A stretch of DNA of 57,995 nucleotides from Nevskia soli (lineage in GTDB: Bacteria > Pseudomonadota > Gammaproteobacteria > Nevskiales > Nevskiaceae). Within the stretch, counting starts at the first letter, position 1. Every line of letters begins with the position of its first letter. A model generated the notes under the pieces. It was not told the DNA's origin, searched no databases, and was given only the letters and a program-made list of their open reading frames with translations. Positions 51,681 through 57,995 of the stretch are shown in pieces. Location: positions 1-57,995 of the forward strand of contig JAMFRN010000135.1 of NCBI GenBank assembly GCA_026224805.1, written 5' to 3'. Both the position numbers and the translations under genes were made by a program.

Positions 51681-51995
51681 GCCGGCGCACGCGGGCCGGG
51701 GCCATGCGGCCCGGAATTGCCGGCGCGGACGCCTTTGCGCGGCGCGCCGGGCAATGCCCCCTTGCAATCCATGGCGCCGCCTCCATGAATGCGATGGTAT
51801 CGCCGATCGGTCGTATGATTGAACATATCCGCCGGACCACCGGTCATAGTTCTGCATACGTTCCGGCCCGATAATCCAATGGAGCAGGCCCGGCGAGACC
51901 ATCGCCAGGCCTGCCGGCATCAGCAGCAACCCACTATCCGTCCACGGCCCGCACTCAAGGGCTGACGCGGATCAGCGGTCACGCAGGAGGCAGGA
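51681..51995. other. Intergenic region of about 315 bases, no gene seen
   Basis: Contains a GC-rich potential stem near 51690-51725 (GGGCC...GGCCC) without a T-run and a less GC-rich part near 51790-51870. Short open frames lack start signals. Confidence 0.5.
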
Positions 51996-52277
51996 ATGGC
52001 CACCGCAATCTGGAACGGGGTAGTGATCGCGCAGTCCGACGACACTGTCGTGGTCGAAGGTAATCATTATTTTCCGGCCGCATCCGTCAACGCCGAATAC
52101 CTCAAGCCGAGCAGCACCACCACGGTCTGCCACTGGAAGGGCACGGCGCACTATTACACCGTCGCCGCCAATGGCAGCGAGAGCAAGGACGCCGCCTGGT
52201 ATTACCCGGAGCCGAGCACCGAGGCCACGCAGATCAAGGACCACATCGCATTCTGGCGCGGCGTCAAGGTCAAATAG
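51996..52277 (+). CDS. DUF427 family protein
   Basis: A 93-residue protein: IWNGVVIAQSDDTVVVEGNHYFP, NAEYLKPSSTTTVCHWKGTAHYYTV (in two stretches) and DAAWYYPEPSTEATQIKDHIAFWRGVKV are the conserved DUF427 blocks. The fold is small and beta-rich, and the function is not known. AGGAGGCAGGA lies ahead of ATG 51996. The egtB gene follows after 26 bases, so it may be part of the ergothioneine transcript. Confidence 0.9.
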   Translation: MATAIWNGVVIAQSDDTVVVEGNHYFPAASVNAEYLKPSSTTTVCHWKGTAHYYTVAANGSESKDAAWYYPEPSTEATQIKDHIAFWRGVKVK

Positions 52278-52303
52278 ACCGGCGCGTTGCGGAGGATATC
52301 CCC

Positions 52304-53587
52304 ATGGCGGCCGGGCAGCTCGAGCAGGGACCCGCATTTAGCAGCGCCGGCGGCGCGAGCCTGCCCGAGCGCTATTGGGCGGTGCGCGCGCGCACAGAAG
52401 CCCTGGCGGCCAAGCTGTCGCCGGAGGACCAGCAGGTGCAGTCGATGGCGGACGCCAGCCCGGCCAAATGGCACCGCGCCCACACCAGCTGGTTCTTCGA
52501 AACCTTCCTGCTGCTGCCGCATCTGCCTGGCTATCGCGTGTTCGATGCGCACTACAGCCAGCTGTTCAATTCCTACTATGAGGCAGTGGGCGCGCGCATC
52601 GGCCGCCCTTCGCGCGGCCTGCTGACGCGCCCCACGGCGGAGGAGATCGGCGCCTACCGGGCGCATGTCGATACCGCAATGCAGACGCTGCTGCAGCACT
52701 GCGGCACCGATGCCGCGGCCCTGGTGGAGCTGGGGCTGAACCACGAGCAGCAGCACCAGGAGCTGCTGCTCACCGACATCAAGCACGCCTTCGCCGCCAA
52801 CCCTCTGCGCCCGGCCTATATGCCGGCCGTAGCGAACCAGGCGCAACAATCGGTGCGACGGTCCGCGCCGCCGCTGCGCTGGCTGGAAATCAGGCGCGGC
52901 ATTGTCGACATCGGCCACGCCGGCGGCGGCTTTGCCTTCGACAACGAAACGCCGCCGCACCAGGCGCTGCTCCCGGCCAGCCGCATCGCCAGCCGGCCGG
53001 TGAGCGTCGGCGAATACCTGCAATTCATCGAGGACGGCGGCTACGGCCGCGCAGAGCTGTGGCTGTCGGATGGCTGGGCGAAAGTGCTGGAAGAGGGCTG
53101 GCAGGCGCCGCTGTACTGGGAGCGGCAGTCCGGCGCATGGGCCAGTTTCACCCTGTACGGCATGCGCGAGCTGCGCCCGGACGAGCCGGTGTGCCACGTC
53201 AGCTATTACGAGGCCTGCGCCTACGCCGCCTGGGCCGGCAAGCGCCTGCCCACGGAGCAGGAGTGGGAAGCAGCCAGCCGGCAGTACGGCGGCGAGCCAG
53301 CGCAGGATGCGGACGATGCCATCCGCGTCCACCCGCGGCCGCTGCGCGAGGGTTTCACGCAGGATGTCTGGGAGTGGACCGGCAGCGCCTATCTGCCCTA
53401 CCCAGGCTTCCGCGCCGCGGCGGGTGCGGTGGGCGAGTACAACGGCAAGTTCATGGTCAACCAGATGGTGCTGCGCGGGCAGTCCTGCGCCACGCCGCCA
53501 GGCCATACGCGCACCAGCTACCGCAATTTCTTTGGGCCAGCGGCACGCTGGCAATTCAGTGGTTTCCGGTTGGCGGAGGATGTATGA
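52304..53587 (+). CDS. egtB: Ergothioneine biosynthesis sulfoxide synthase EgtB
   Basis: A 427-residue non-haem iron enzyme that oxidatively joins a thiol to trimethylhistidine. The N-terminal DinB_2-type helical domain (about 20-165) has the iron ligands WHRAHTSWFFE (His60) and NHEQQHQEL (His147, His151). The C-terminal FGE-sulfatase domain contains FDNETPPHQALL, PVSVGEYLQFIEDGGY, WAGKRLPTEQEWEAA and GQSCATPPGHTRTSYRNFF. GGAGG precedes the ATG. It overlaps egtD by 4 bases; no egtA or egtC is present, which suits the proteobacterial two-gene route using cysteine. Confidence 0.95.
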   Translation: MAAGQLEQGPAFSSAGGASLPERYWAVRARTEALAAKLSPEDQQVQSMADASPAKWHRAHTSWFFETFLLLPHLPGYRVFDAHYSQLFNSYYEAVGARIGRPSRGLLTRPTAEEIGAYRAHVDTAMQTLLQHCGTDAAALVELGLNHEQQHQELLLTDIKHAFAANPLRPAYMPAVANQAQQSVRRSAPPLRWLEIRRGIVDIGHAGGGFAFDNETPPHQALLPASRIASRPVSVGEYLQFIEDGGYGRAELWLSDGWAKVLEEGWQAPLYWERQSGAWASFTLYGMRELRPDEPVCHVSYYEACAYAAWAGKRLPTEQEWEAASRQYGGEPAQDADDAIRVHPRPLREGFTQDVWEWTGSAYLPYPGFRAAAGAVGEYNGKFMVNQMVLRGQSCATPPGHTRTSYRNFFGPAARWQFSGFRLAEDV

Positions 53588-54576
53588 GCCTTTCAACGGC
53601 GGCAGGCGCGCAATTCGGCGTGCAGCAGTTGCAGGACCTGGAACCTTCGGCGGAGGAATTCGAGGCCGCCGTCATCGCCGGTCTCGGCTCCGCGCGCAAG
53701 ACCCTGCCCTGCAAGTTCTTCTATGACGCGGCCGGCTCGGTGCTGTTCGACCGTATCTGCAAGCTGCCCGAGTATTACCTGACGCGCACCGAACTGCGCA
53801 TCCTCGAAGACCGTGCGCCGGATATCGCCGCACTGCTCGGGCCGCAGGCCAGCCTGATCGAGTTCGGCGCCGGCTCGGCCAGCAAGGTCGGGCTGATCCT
53901 GTCGCAACTCGATCGCCCCTACTCCTACGTGCCGGTGGACATCTCGCGCAAGCACCTGCTCGCCGGCGCCGCCGGCGTGGCGCGTGCCTTCCCCGGCCTG
54001 CGCATCGCGCCGGTGTGCGCCGACTACACGCAGAACTTCGCACTGCCGGTCGCCGCGAGCGGCACGCCGGGCGCGCTGGCCGGCTTCTTCCCCGGCTCGA
54101 CCATCGGCAACTTCACCCATGCCGAAGCCGCCGTGTTTCTGGCGCGCACCCGCCACATCCTCCGGTCGGGCGCCGTGATGATCGTCGGCGTGGACCTGCG
54201 CAAGGACGAGCGCGTGCTCAACGCCGCCTACGACGACGCGGCCGGCGTCACCGCGGACTTCAATCTCAACCTCCTACGCCGCATCAACCGCGAGCTGGGC
54301 GGCAATTTCCGCGTCGGCCAGTTCGAGCACAGCGCGCGCTGGAACGAGACCGAAAGCCGCGTCGAAATGCACCTGGTCAGCCGCGCCGCGCAGACGGTGC
54401 GGATCGGCGAGGCGCAATTCCAGTTCGCCGAAGGAGAGAGCATCCACACCGAGAACTCGTACAAGTACAGCATCGAATCGTTCCAGGCCCTGGCACGCGA
54501 TGCCGGCTATGAGCCGGTGACTTGCTGGACGGACGAGCGCGCGCTGTTCAGCGTGCATGCACTGCGAGTGCCTTAG
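53584..54576 (+). CDS. egtD: L-histidine N-alpha-methyltransferase EgtD
   Basis: A 330-residue SAM-dependent methyltransferase that makes trimethylhistidine (hercynine), the first step to ergothioneine. SAM motif: LIEFGAGSASKVGLIL, then VPVDISRKHLLAGA and FFPGSTIGNFTHAEA; the family blocks LPCKFFYDAAGSVLFDRICKLPEYYLTRTE (in two stretches) and ENSYKYSIESF (histidine-binding) are intact. Its ATG overlaps the egtB stop (ATGA), so the two are translationally coupled. Confidence 0.95.
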   Translation: MSLSTAAGAQFGVQQLQDLEPSAEEFEAAVIAGLGSARKTLPCKFFYDAAGSVLFDRICKLPEYYLTRTELRILEDRAPDIAALLGPQASLIEFGAGSASKVGLILSQLDRPYSYVPVDISRKHLLAGAAGVARAFPGLRIAPVCADYTQNFALPVAASGTPGALAGFFPGSTIGNFTHAEAAVFLARTRHILRSGAVMIVGVDLRKDERVLNAAYDDAAGVTADFNLNLLRRINRELGGNFRVGQFEHSARWNETESRVEMHLVSRAAQTVRIGEAQFQFAEGESIHTENSYKYSIESFQALARDAGYEPVTCWTDERALFSVHALRVP

Positions 54577-54591
54577 ATTCCCTGGCAATTT

Positions 54592-54626
54592 GTCATCCTG
54601 AGTCCCTCGGCTACGCCCGGGATGAC
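54592..54626. repeat. Palindrome carrying a solo copy of the 24-bp insert
   Basis: GTCATCC/GGATGAC ends at 54592-54598 and 54620-54626. The intervening GAGTCCCTCGGCTACGCCCG and following GGAT is the reverse complement of the insert found within the dispersed repeats at 19460 and 37335, differing at one base. Confidence 0.75.
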
Positions 54627-54719
54627 AGCAGTCGCAGGGCGGGCCATGCCCGCCGCTATGGCTGCAAGGCCCTGAATTGGATATCGAAATCGATCTATCC
54701 CGCGCTTCGGCACCTGGGA

Positions 54720-54879
54720 CGTTAAAAAACGTAAAGCGCTGAACTTAGGCCGCCCGCCGCTGCCTTATCTACGCTGCGGCGGCCTCCTCCCTGGGACGTC
54801 GTGGAAGGGCGGTGTTCCCCCTTTACACTGCCCGAGTGGCGGCGCCGGCGAATTCCCCGTTCGCTGGCGCCATTTTTTT
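54720..54879 (+). ncRNA. Candidate leader or small RNA ending in a terminator, upstream of the hemD-like gene
   Basis: On the plus strand AGGCCGCCCGCCGC (near 54749) can pair imperfectly with GCGGCGGCCT (near 54777). The stretch ends with a 12-bp stem GGCGCCGGCGAA/TTCGCTGGCGCC (one G-U) and a T-run. No coding frame is convincing. It is either an independent RNA after egtD or a transcription attenuator 120 bases upstream of the hemD-like start. I recognise no known riboswitch. Confidence 0.4.
54841..54879 (+). terminator. Strong rho-independent terminator
   Basis: GGCGCCGGCGAA (54841-54852) pairs with TTCGCTGGCGCC (54860-54871) across a 7-base loop, followed by ATTTTTTT. Confidence 0.88.
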
Positions 54880-55000
54880 GGGCGCGGCAAAACGCCGCGC
54901 CGGCGCCCGCCTCTCGAGCTCCCTTGCAGCCAGCAGAATAAACTAGGCTTTCCGCCCTGCGCGCCGCTGCCGCGCCAGAAAGTGATTGGGGATCGCCGAG

Positions 55001-55855
55001 ATGACGGAGTTGCCGCTGCAGGGACGGACCATCGCGGTGGCGGAGAGCCGCGAGCTGGACGTGTTCGTCGCCATGCTGGAACGGCGCGGCGCGCGCGTGC
55101 TGCGCTGCCCGCTGGTGGGCATCCTCGACGCGCCCGATCCCGCACCGGTGCTGGACTGGCTGCGCTGGTTCAGCGGCGGCGGCTGCGATGACTTCATTGT
55201 GCTCACCGGCGAGGGCCTGCGCCGCCTGCTGGCCTGCATCGAGCGTCATGAGCCGGCACTGAACACCGCCTTCCTCACGCAACTGATGCGCGTGCGCAAG
55301 ATCACCCGCGGCCCGAAGCCGGCGCGGGCGCTGCGCGAACTGGGCCTGAAGCCGGATATCGCCGCCGCGGAACCGACCACGCCGGGCATCATCAAGGCAT
55401 TGCACGGGCGGGACCTGAGTGGCCGCAGCGTGGGCGTGCAGCTCTACGGCACCGAGCCGAACCTGCCGCTAAGCGCCTTCCTGCAACAGGCAGGCGCCGC
55501 GGTGCGCACGGTGGCGCCGTATATCTATGCCGACAACAGCCACGACGCCGAAGTGATCGACCTGATCGTGCACATTGCCGCCGGCGAGGTGGATGCGATC
55601 GCCTTCACCAGTCGCGGACAGGTCGAGCGGCTCGTTACCGTGGCCGAGGCGGCGGAACAGGGCGAGGCGCTGAAAGCGGCGCTGGCCAGAACCTGCGTCG
55701 CCGCGGTAGGCCCGGTGGTGGCCGAGGCCCTGACCACTCAGGGCATCCGCGTGGATCTCATGCCGACGGAGTCTTACTTCCTCAAGCCGCTGACCAGCAA
55801 ACTGGTGGAGGTGCTGGGAAAGAGGCCTGCCGATGACGAAACGAGCGCCGGATAA
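55001..55855 (+). CDS. Uroporphyrinogen-III synthase-like protein (HemD domain)
   Basis: A 284-residue protein with the HemD two-domain architecture. Blocks: LQGRTIAVAESRELDVFVAMLERRGARVLRCPLVG (read in two stretches), FIVLTGEGLRRLL, GPKPARALRELGLKPDIAA, LYGTEPNLPLSAFLQQAGAAVRTVAPYIY, IAFTSRGQVERLVTVAE and CVAAVGPVVAEALTTQGI. It cyclises hydroxymethylbilane in haem synthesis, or, as many HemD paralogues, has another role; no other haem gene is adjacent. ATG 55001 is chosen over a TTG 15 bases earlier. The structured region at 54720-54879 may regulate it. Confidence 0.82.
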   Translation: MTELPLQGRTIAVAESRELDVFVAMLERRGARVLRCPLVGILDAPDPAPVLDWLRWFSGGGCDDFIVLTGEGLRRLLACIERHEPALNTAFLTQLMRVRKITRGPKPARALRELGLKPDIAAAEPTTPGIIKALHGRDLSGRSVGVQLYGTEPNLPLSAFLQQAGAAVRTVAPYIYADNSHDAEVIDLIVHIAAGEVDAIAFTSRGQVERLVTVAEAAEQGEALKAALARTCVAAVGPVVAEALTTQGIRVDLMPTESYFLKPLTSKLVEVLGKRPADDETSAG

Positions 55856-56025
55856 GACCTGTCCGAACCAGCCTCCGTAGTATGTGCTGAGCGCAGCGAT
55901 CGCGGCACCCTGTCGTAGTCGCCGAACACTAGGGTTTCCTGCAAGCCGGTGGCCGACACCAGCAGCAGGGCGACCAGGAACAGGCGCGCATGGGAAATCA
56001 GGGCGGACATGGGCAGCATAGCCAT
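55774..56025 (-). pseudogene. Possible remnant of a membrane-protein gene
   Basis: An open frame of 83 residues begins MAMLPMSALISHARLF with a good hydrophobic stretch (LFLVALLLVSATGLQETLVFG), but runs on through a dispersed repeat (55880-55899) and overlaps the end of the hemD-like gene. The first half looks like a real N-terminus, the second half not. It may be the broken 5' part of a former gene. Confidence 0.25.
55880..55899. repeat. Dispersed repeat, partial copy
   Basis: TATGTGCTGAGCGCAGCGA matches the short form at 37277-37304 in the same orientation, ending before its GAAGCGCATC part. Confidence 0.6.
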
Positions 56026-56082
56026 GTCAGGACCAGGGCCGCAGCGGGCATGACTGGCGCCAGCGAACCGCTGCTGCCGGTC

Positions 56083-56111
56083 CAGTCACAAATCCGTCAA
56101 CGCGCTGACAT
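56083..56111 (+). promoter_or_regulatory. Pho box of three half-sites
   Basis: CAGTCAC-AAAT-CCGTCAA-CGCG-CTGACAT gives three 7-base half-sites with exact 11-base period, close to the PhoB repeat CTGTCAT separated by A/T-rich 4-mers. It is 50 bases before the phospholipase C ATG, on the same strand. Confidence 0.7.
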
Positions 56112-56161
56112 TTTTGCGATCTAGCCTCGGCTTTGGAGTCACACCACTCAAGGGAATGAAC

Positions 56162-57995
56162 ATGACCATGACGGATCGTCGCGATTTTCTGCGCTTGCTC
56201 GGCAGCTCCTCTCTCGCCACCCTGTTTCCGGCCAGCATCGCCCGGGCCCTGGCGATTCCGGCCAACAACCGCACCGGCACCATCGAGGATGTCGAGCACA
56301 TCGTCATCCTGATGCAGGAAAACCGCTCCTTCGACCACTACTTCGGCACGCTGCGCGGCGTGCGCGGCTACGGCGACCCGCATCCGATGAAGCTGCCCTC
56401 GGGCAAATCGGTGTGGTACCAGCCCAATGGCACCAGCTATGTGCTGCCGTTCCGCCCCGATGTCACGGACGTGGGACTGACCTTCCTCGAAGACCTGGCG
56501 CACGACTGGACCACCACGCACGCCGCCTGGAACCAGGGCAACTACGACCAGTGGGTGCCGAGCAAGGGCGAGGCCACCATGGCCCACCTGACGCGCAAGG
56601 ACATTCCGTTCCACTACGCGCTGGCCGATGCCTTCACCATCTGCGACGCCTATCACTGCTCGCTGATGGCGCCGACCGATCCGAACCGCTACTACATGTG
56701 GACCGGCTATGTCGGCAACGACGGCAGCGGTGGCGGCCCGGTGATCGATAATGCCGAGGCCGGCTACGGCTGGTCAACCTTTCCGGAAGTGCTGCAGCAG
56801 GGCGGCATCTCCTGGAAGATCTACCAGGACGCCGGCACCGGCCTCGATACCGCCGGTTCCTGGGGCTATACCGACAACGCCTACATCGGCAATTACGGCG
56901 ACAACTCGCTGCTGTATTTCCACCAGTACCAGAACGCGCTGCCCGGCAGCCCGCTGTACCAGGGCGCCAGGACCGGCACCAACATCTCCGCCGGCGGCAC
57001 GCTGTTCGACATCCTGCGCAGTGACGTGGCCAACAACACGCTGCCGCAGGTGTCCTGGGTGGTGGCGCCGGAAGCATATACCGAGCATCCGAACTGGCCG
57101 GCCAACTACGGCGCCTGGTATACCTCGCAAATCCTCGACGCGCTGACCAGCAACCCGGAGGTGTGGAGCAAGACCGTGTTCCTCGTCACCTTCGACGAGA
57201 ACGACGGCTTCTTCGACCACATGGTGCCGCCGACGGTGCCGACCTCGGCCAGCCAGGGCAAGTCCACCGTGGCGCTGACCGACGAGATCTTCGCCGGCAA
57301 CTCGGAGTATCCCGCCGGCCCCTATGGCCTCGGCCCGCGCGTGCCGATGCTGGTGGTGTCGCCGGGGAGCAAGGGCGGCTGGGTCCACTCGCAGCTGTTC
57401 GACCACACCTCGATCATCCGCTTCATCGAGAAGCGCTTCGGCACCGCGCAGTCGCCGCTGGCGGAGCCGAACATCTCGCCGTGGCGCCGCGCCATCTGCG
57501 GCGACCTGCTCACGGCTTTCGACTTCGCCCGGCCCGATGCCAGCAGCCCGACGCTGCCCAGCACCGCCGCCTACATCCCGCCCAACCAGAACCGCTATCC
57601 CGATTACGACGCAGTGCCGCCCGTCGACCAGGCCCTGCCGCAGCAGGAAGCCGGCCTGCGCCCGGCGCGCGCCCTGCCCTACGAGCTGCACGCCACCGCC
57701 TGGGCCGACCAGGGCAGCCTGTGGATCGACTTCGCCAACACCGGCAAGGCCGGCGCCTGCTTCCAGGTGCGCTCCGCCGATCTGGCCGGCGGCCCCTGGA
57801 ACTACACCGTGGAGGCCGGCAAATCGCTGACCGATTCCTGGGCCATCGCGGGCGACTACGATCTGGCCGTGTATGGCGCCAACGGCTTCCTGCGCCACTT
57901 CAAGGGCAGCCTGGCCGCCCCGCGAACGCAGCTGCGCGTCAGCAGCCGCTACGATCGCGCCCGCGGCGGCCTGGACCTGGTGCTGTCCAACAAGG
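56162..57995 (+). CDS. Tat-exported phosphocholine-specific phospholipase C, cut by window end
   Basis: 611 residues are visible and the frame is open at the window edge. The N-terminus MTMTDRRDFLRLLGSSSLAT carries a twin-arginine signal (RRDFLRLL), so the folded enzyme is exported by Tat. The phosphoesterase catalytic core has HIVILMQENRSFDHYFGTLRG, AYHCSLMAPTDPNRYYMWTG, FLVTFDENDGFFDHMVPP and FDHTSIIRFIEKRFG. The DUF756-type C-terminal domain begins near residue 500 (LHATAWADQGSLWIDFANTGK). This matches PlcH/PlcN-type enzymes, which release phosphate from phosphatidylcholine or sphingomyelin, and the Pho box upstream fits phosphate-limited control. AAGGGA ahead of ATG 56162 sets the start. 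Confidence 0.93.
   Translation, partial: MTMTDRRDFLRLLGSSSLATLFPASIARALAIPANNRTGTIEDVEHIVILMQENRSFDHYFGTLRGVRGYGDPHPMKLPSGKSVWYQPNGTSYVLPFRPDVTDVGLTFLEDLAHDWTTTHAAWNQGNYDQWVPSKGEATMAHLTRKDIPFHYALADAFTICDAYHCSLMAPTDPNRYYMWTGYVGNDGSGGGPVIDNAEAGYGWSTFPEVLQQGGISWKIYQDAGTGLDTAGSWGYTDNAYIGNYGDNSLLYFHQYQNALPGSPLYQGARTGTNISAGGTLFDILRSDVANNTLPQVSWVVAPEAYTEHPNWPANYGAWYTSQILDALTSNPEVWSKTVFLVTFDENDGFFDHMVPPTVPTSASQGKSTVALTDEIFAGNSEYPAGPYGLGPRVPMLVVSPGSKGGWVHSQLFDHTSIIRFIEKRFGTAQSPLAEPNISPWRRAICGDLLTAFDFARPDASSPTLPSTAAYIPPNQNRYPDYDAVPPVDQALPQQEAGLRPARALPYELHATAWADQGSLWIDFANTGKAGACFQVRSADLAGGPWNYTVEAGKSLTDSWAIAGDYDLAVYGANGFLRHFKGSLAAPRTQLRVSSRYDRARGGLDLVLSNK

Larger units (their letters stand above)
54577..55000. 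other. Intergenic region between egtD and the hemD-like gene
   Basis: 424 bases with no gene. It holds a solo copy of the 24-bp dispersed insert at 54600-54623, a palindrome at 54592-54626 and a structured stretch with a terminator at 54720-54879. Confidence 0.6.
55856..56161. other. Intergenic region before the phospholipase C gene
   Basis: About 306 bases. It contains the dispersed repeat, a possible broken ORF on the minus strand and the Pho box at 56083-56111 directly in front of the phospholipase gene. Confidence 0.6.

Noticed and set aside
56774-57898. A 374-codon minus-strand open frame
   Set aside because: It is antisense to the phospholipase C gene, which has Tat signal and conserved blocks and stays open to the window end.

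Overview
The window is high-GC (mid-60s percent by eye), densely coded chromosomal DNA. SlyX, ArfB, RluF, a YgiM-type SH3 protein, a YfaZ-like porin, DsbD, PldA, KefB/C and a two-gene EgtB/EgtD ergothioneine operon together point to a gammaproteobacterium, most likely near Nevskiales/Solimonadaceae or Xanthomonadales. That placement is inference from gene content and GC; there is no rRNA or tRNA gene to test it. I see no phage, integrase, IS transposase, CRISPR array or plasmid backbone.

Layout. 1-10.8 kb: small redox and detoxification genes (SnoaL-like protein, epoxide-hydrolase-like protein, a frameshifted GST, MDR reductase, luciferase-like monooxygenase, aldo/keto reductase, MsrA, zinc ADH, FMN reductase), interleaved with MtgA (long Pro/Ala tail), SlyX and ArfB. 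10.8-11.5 kb: a gene-free block of stacked perfect hairpins and dispersed repeats. 11.5-24.5 kb: FabH, DUF1993, a YfcE-like phosphoesterase overlapping an M13 peptidase, SH3 and porin-like envelope proteins, a SET-domain methyltransferase, a hydrolase, an OmpA-family porin, RluF, a serine hydrolase and a delta-9-type desaturase. 24.7-30.8 kb: cold-shock protein, SDR, OsmC, lipase-like hydrolase, a 30-residue Lys/Ala peptide gene, an AI-2E-type transporter and an unknown protein. 30.8-36 kb: two divergent secreted peptidases, a sedolisin (S53) and a subtilisin-fold enzyme whose expected catalytic His is replaced by an Asp-Glu-Gly-Arg motif and which ends in a GlyGly-CTERM-like tail. 36-45.9 kb: orphan response regulator, DUF423, trans-acting enoyl reductase-like protein, stand-alone CysC, DsbD plus a redoxin, a lipoprotein, isoaspartyl peptidase and a membrane class III cyclase. 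46.4-51.7 kb: MHYT protein with a degenerate GGDEF, a tandem array of structured ~99-bp repeats, KefB/C antiporter, PldA and an unknown protein. 52-58 kb: DUF427, egtB-egtD, a structured leader or small RNA, a HemD-like protein, and a Tat-exported phospholipase C behind a three-half-site Pho box, cut by the window end.

Themes: thiol and oxidant defence (MsrA, OsmC, DsbD/redoxin, EgtBD, AKR, FMN reductase), envelope and lipid turnover (MtgA, PldA, PLC, desaturase, FabH, OmpA) and secreted proteolysis. The least explained material is non-coding: (i) the 47.7-48.1 kb array, where hairpin stems vary in a compensatory way; (ii) the four-hairpin stretch at 26.68-26.83 kb; (iii) the 54.72-54.88 kb stem-loop plus terminator upstream of the hemD-like gene; (iv) a dispersed palindromic repeat family with a modular 24-bp insert. 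All functions are inferred from motifs read by eye; no database search was run.
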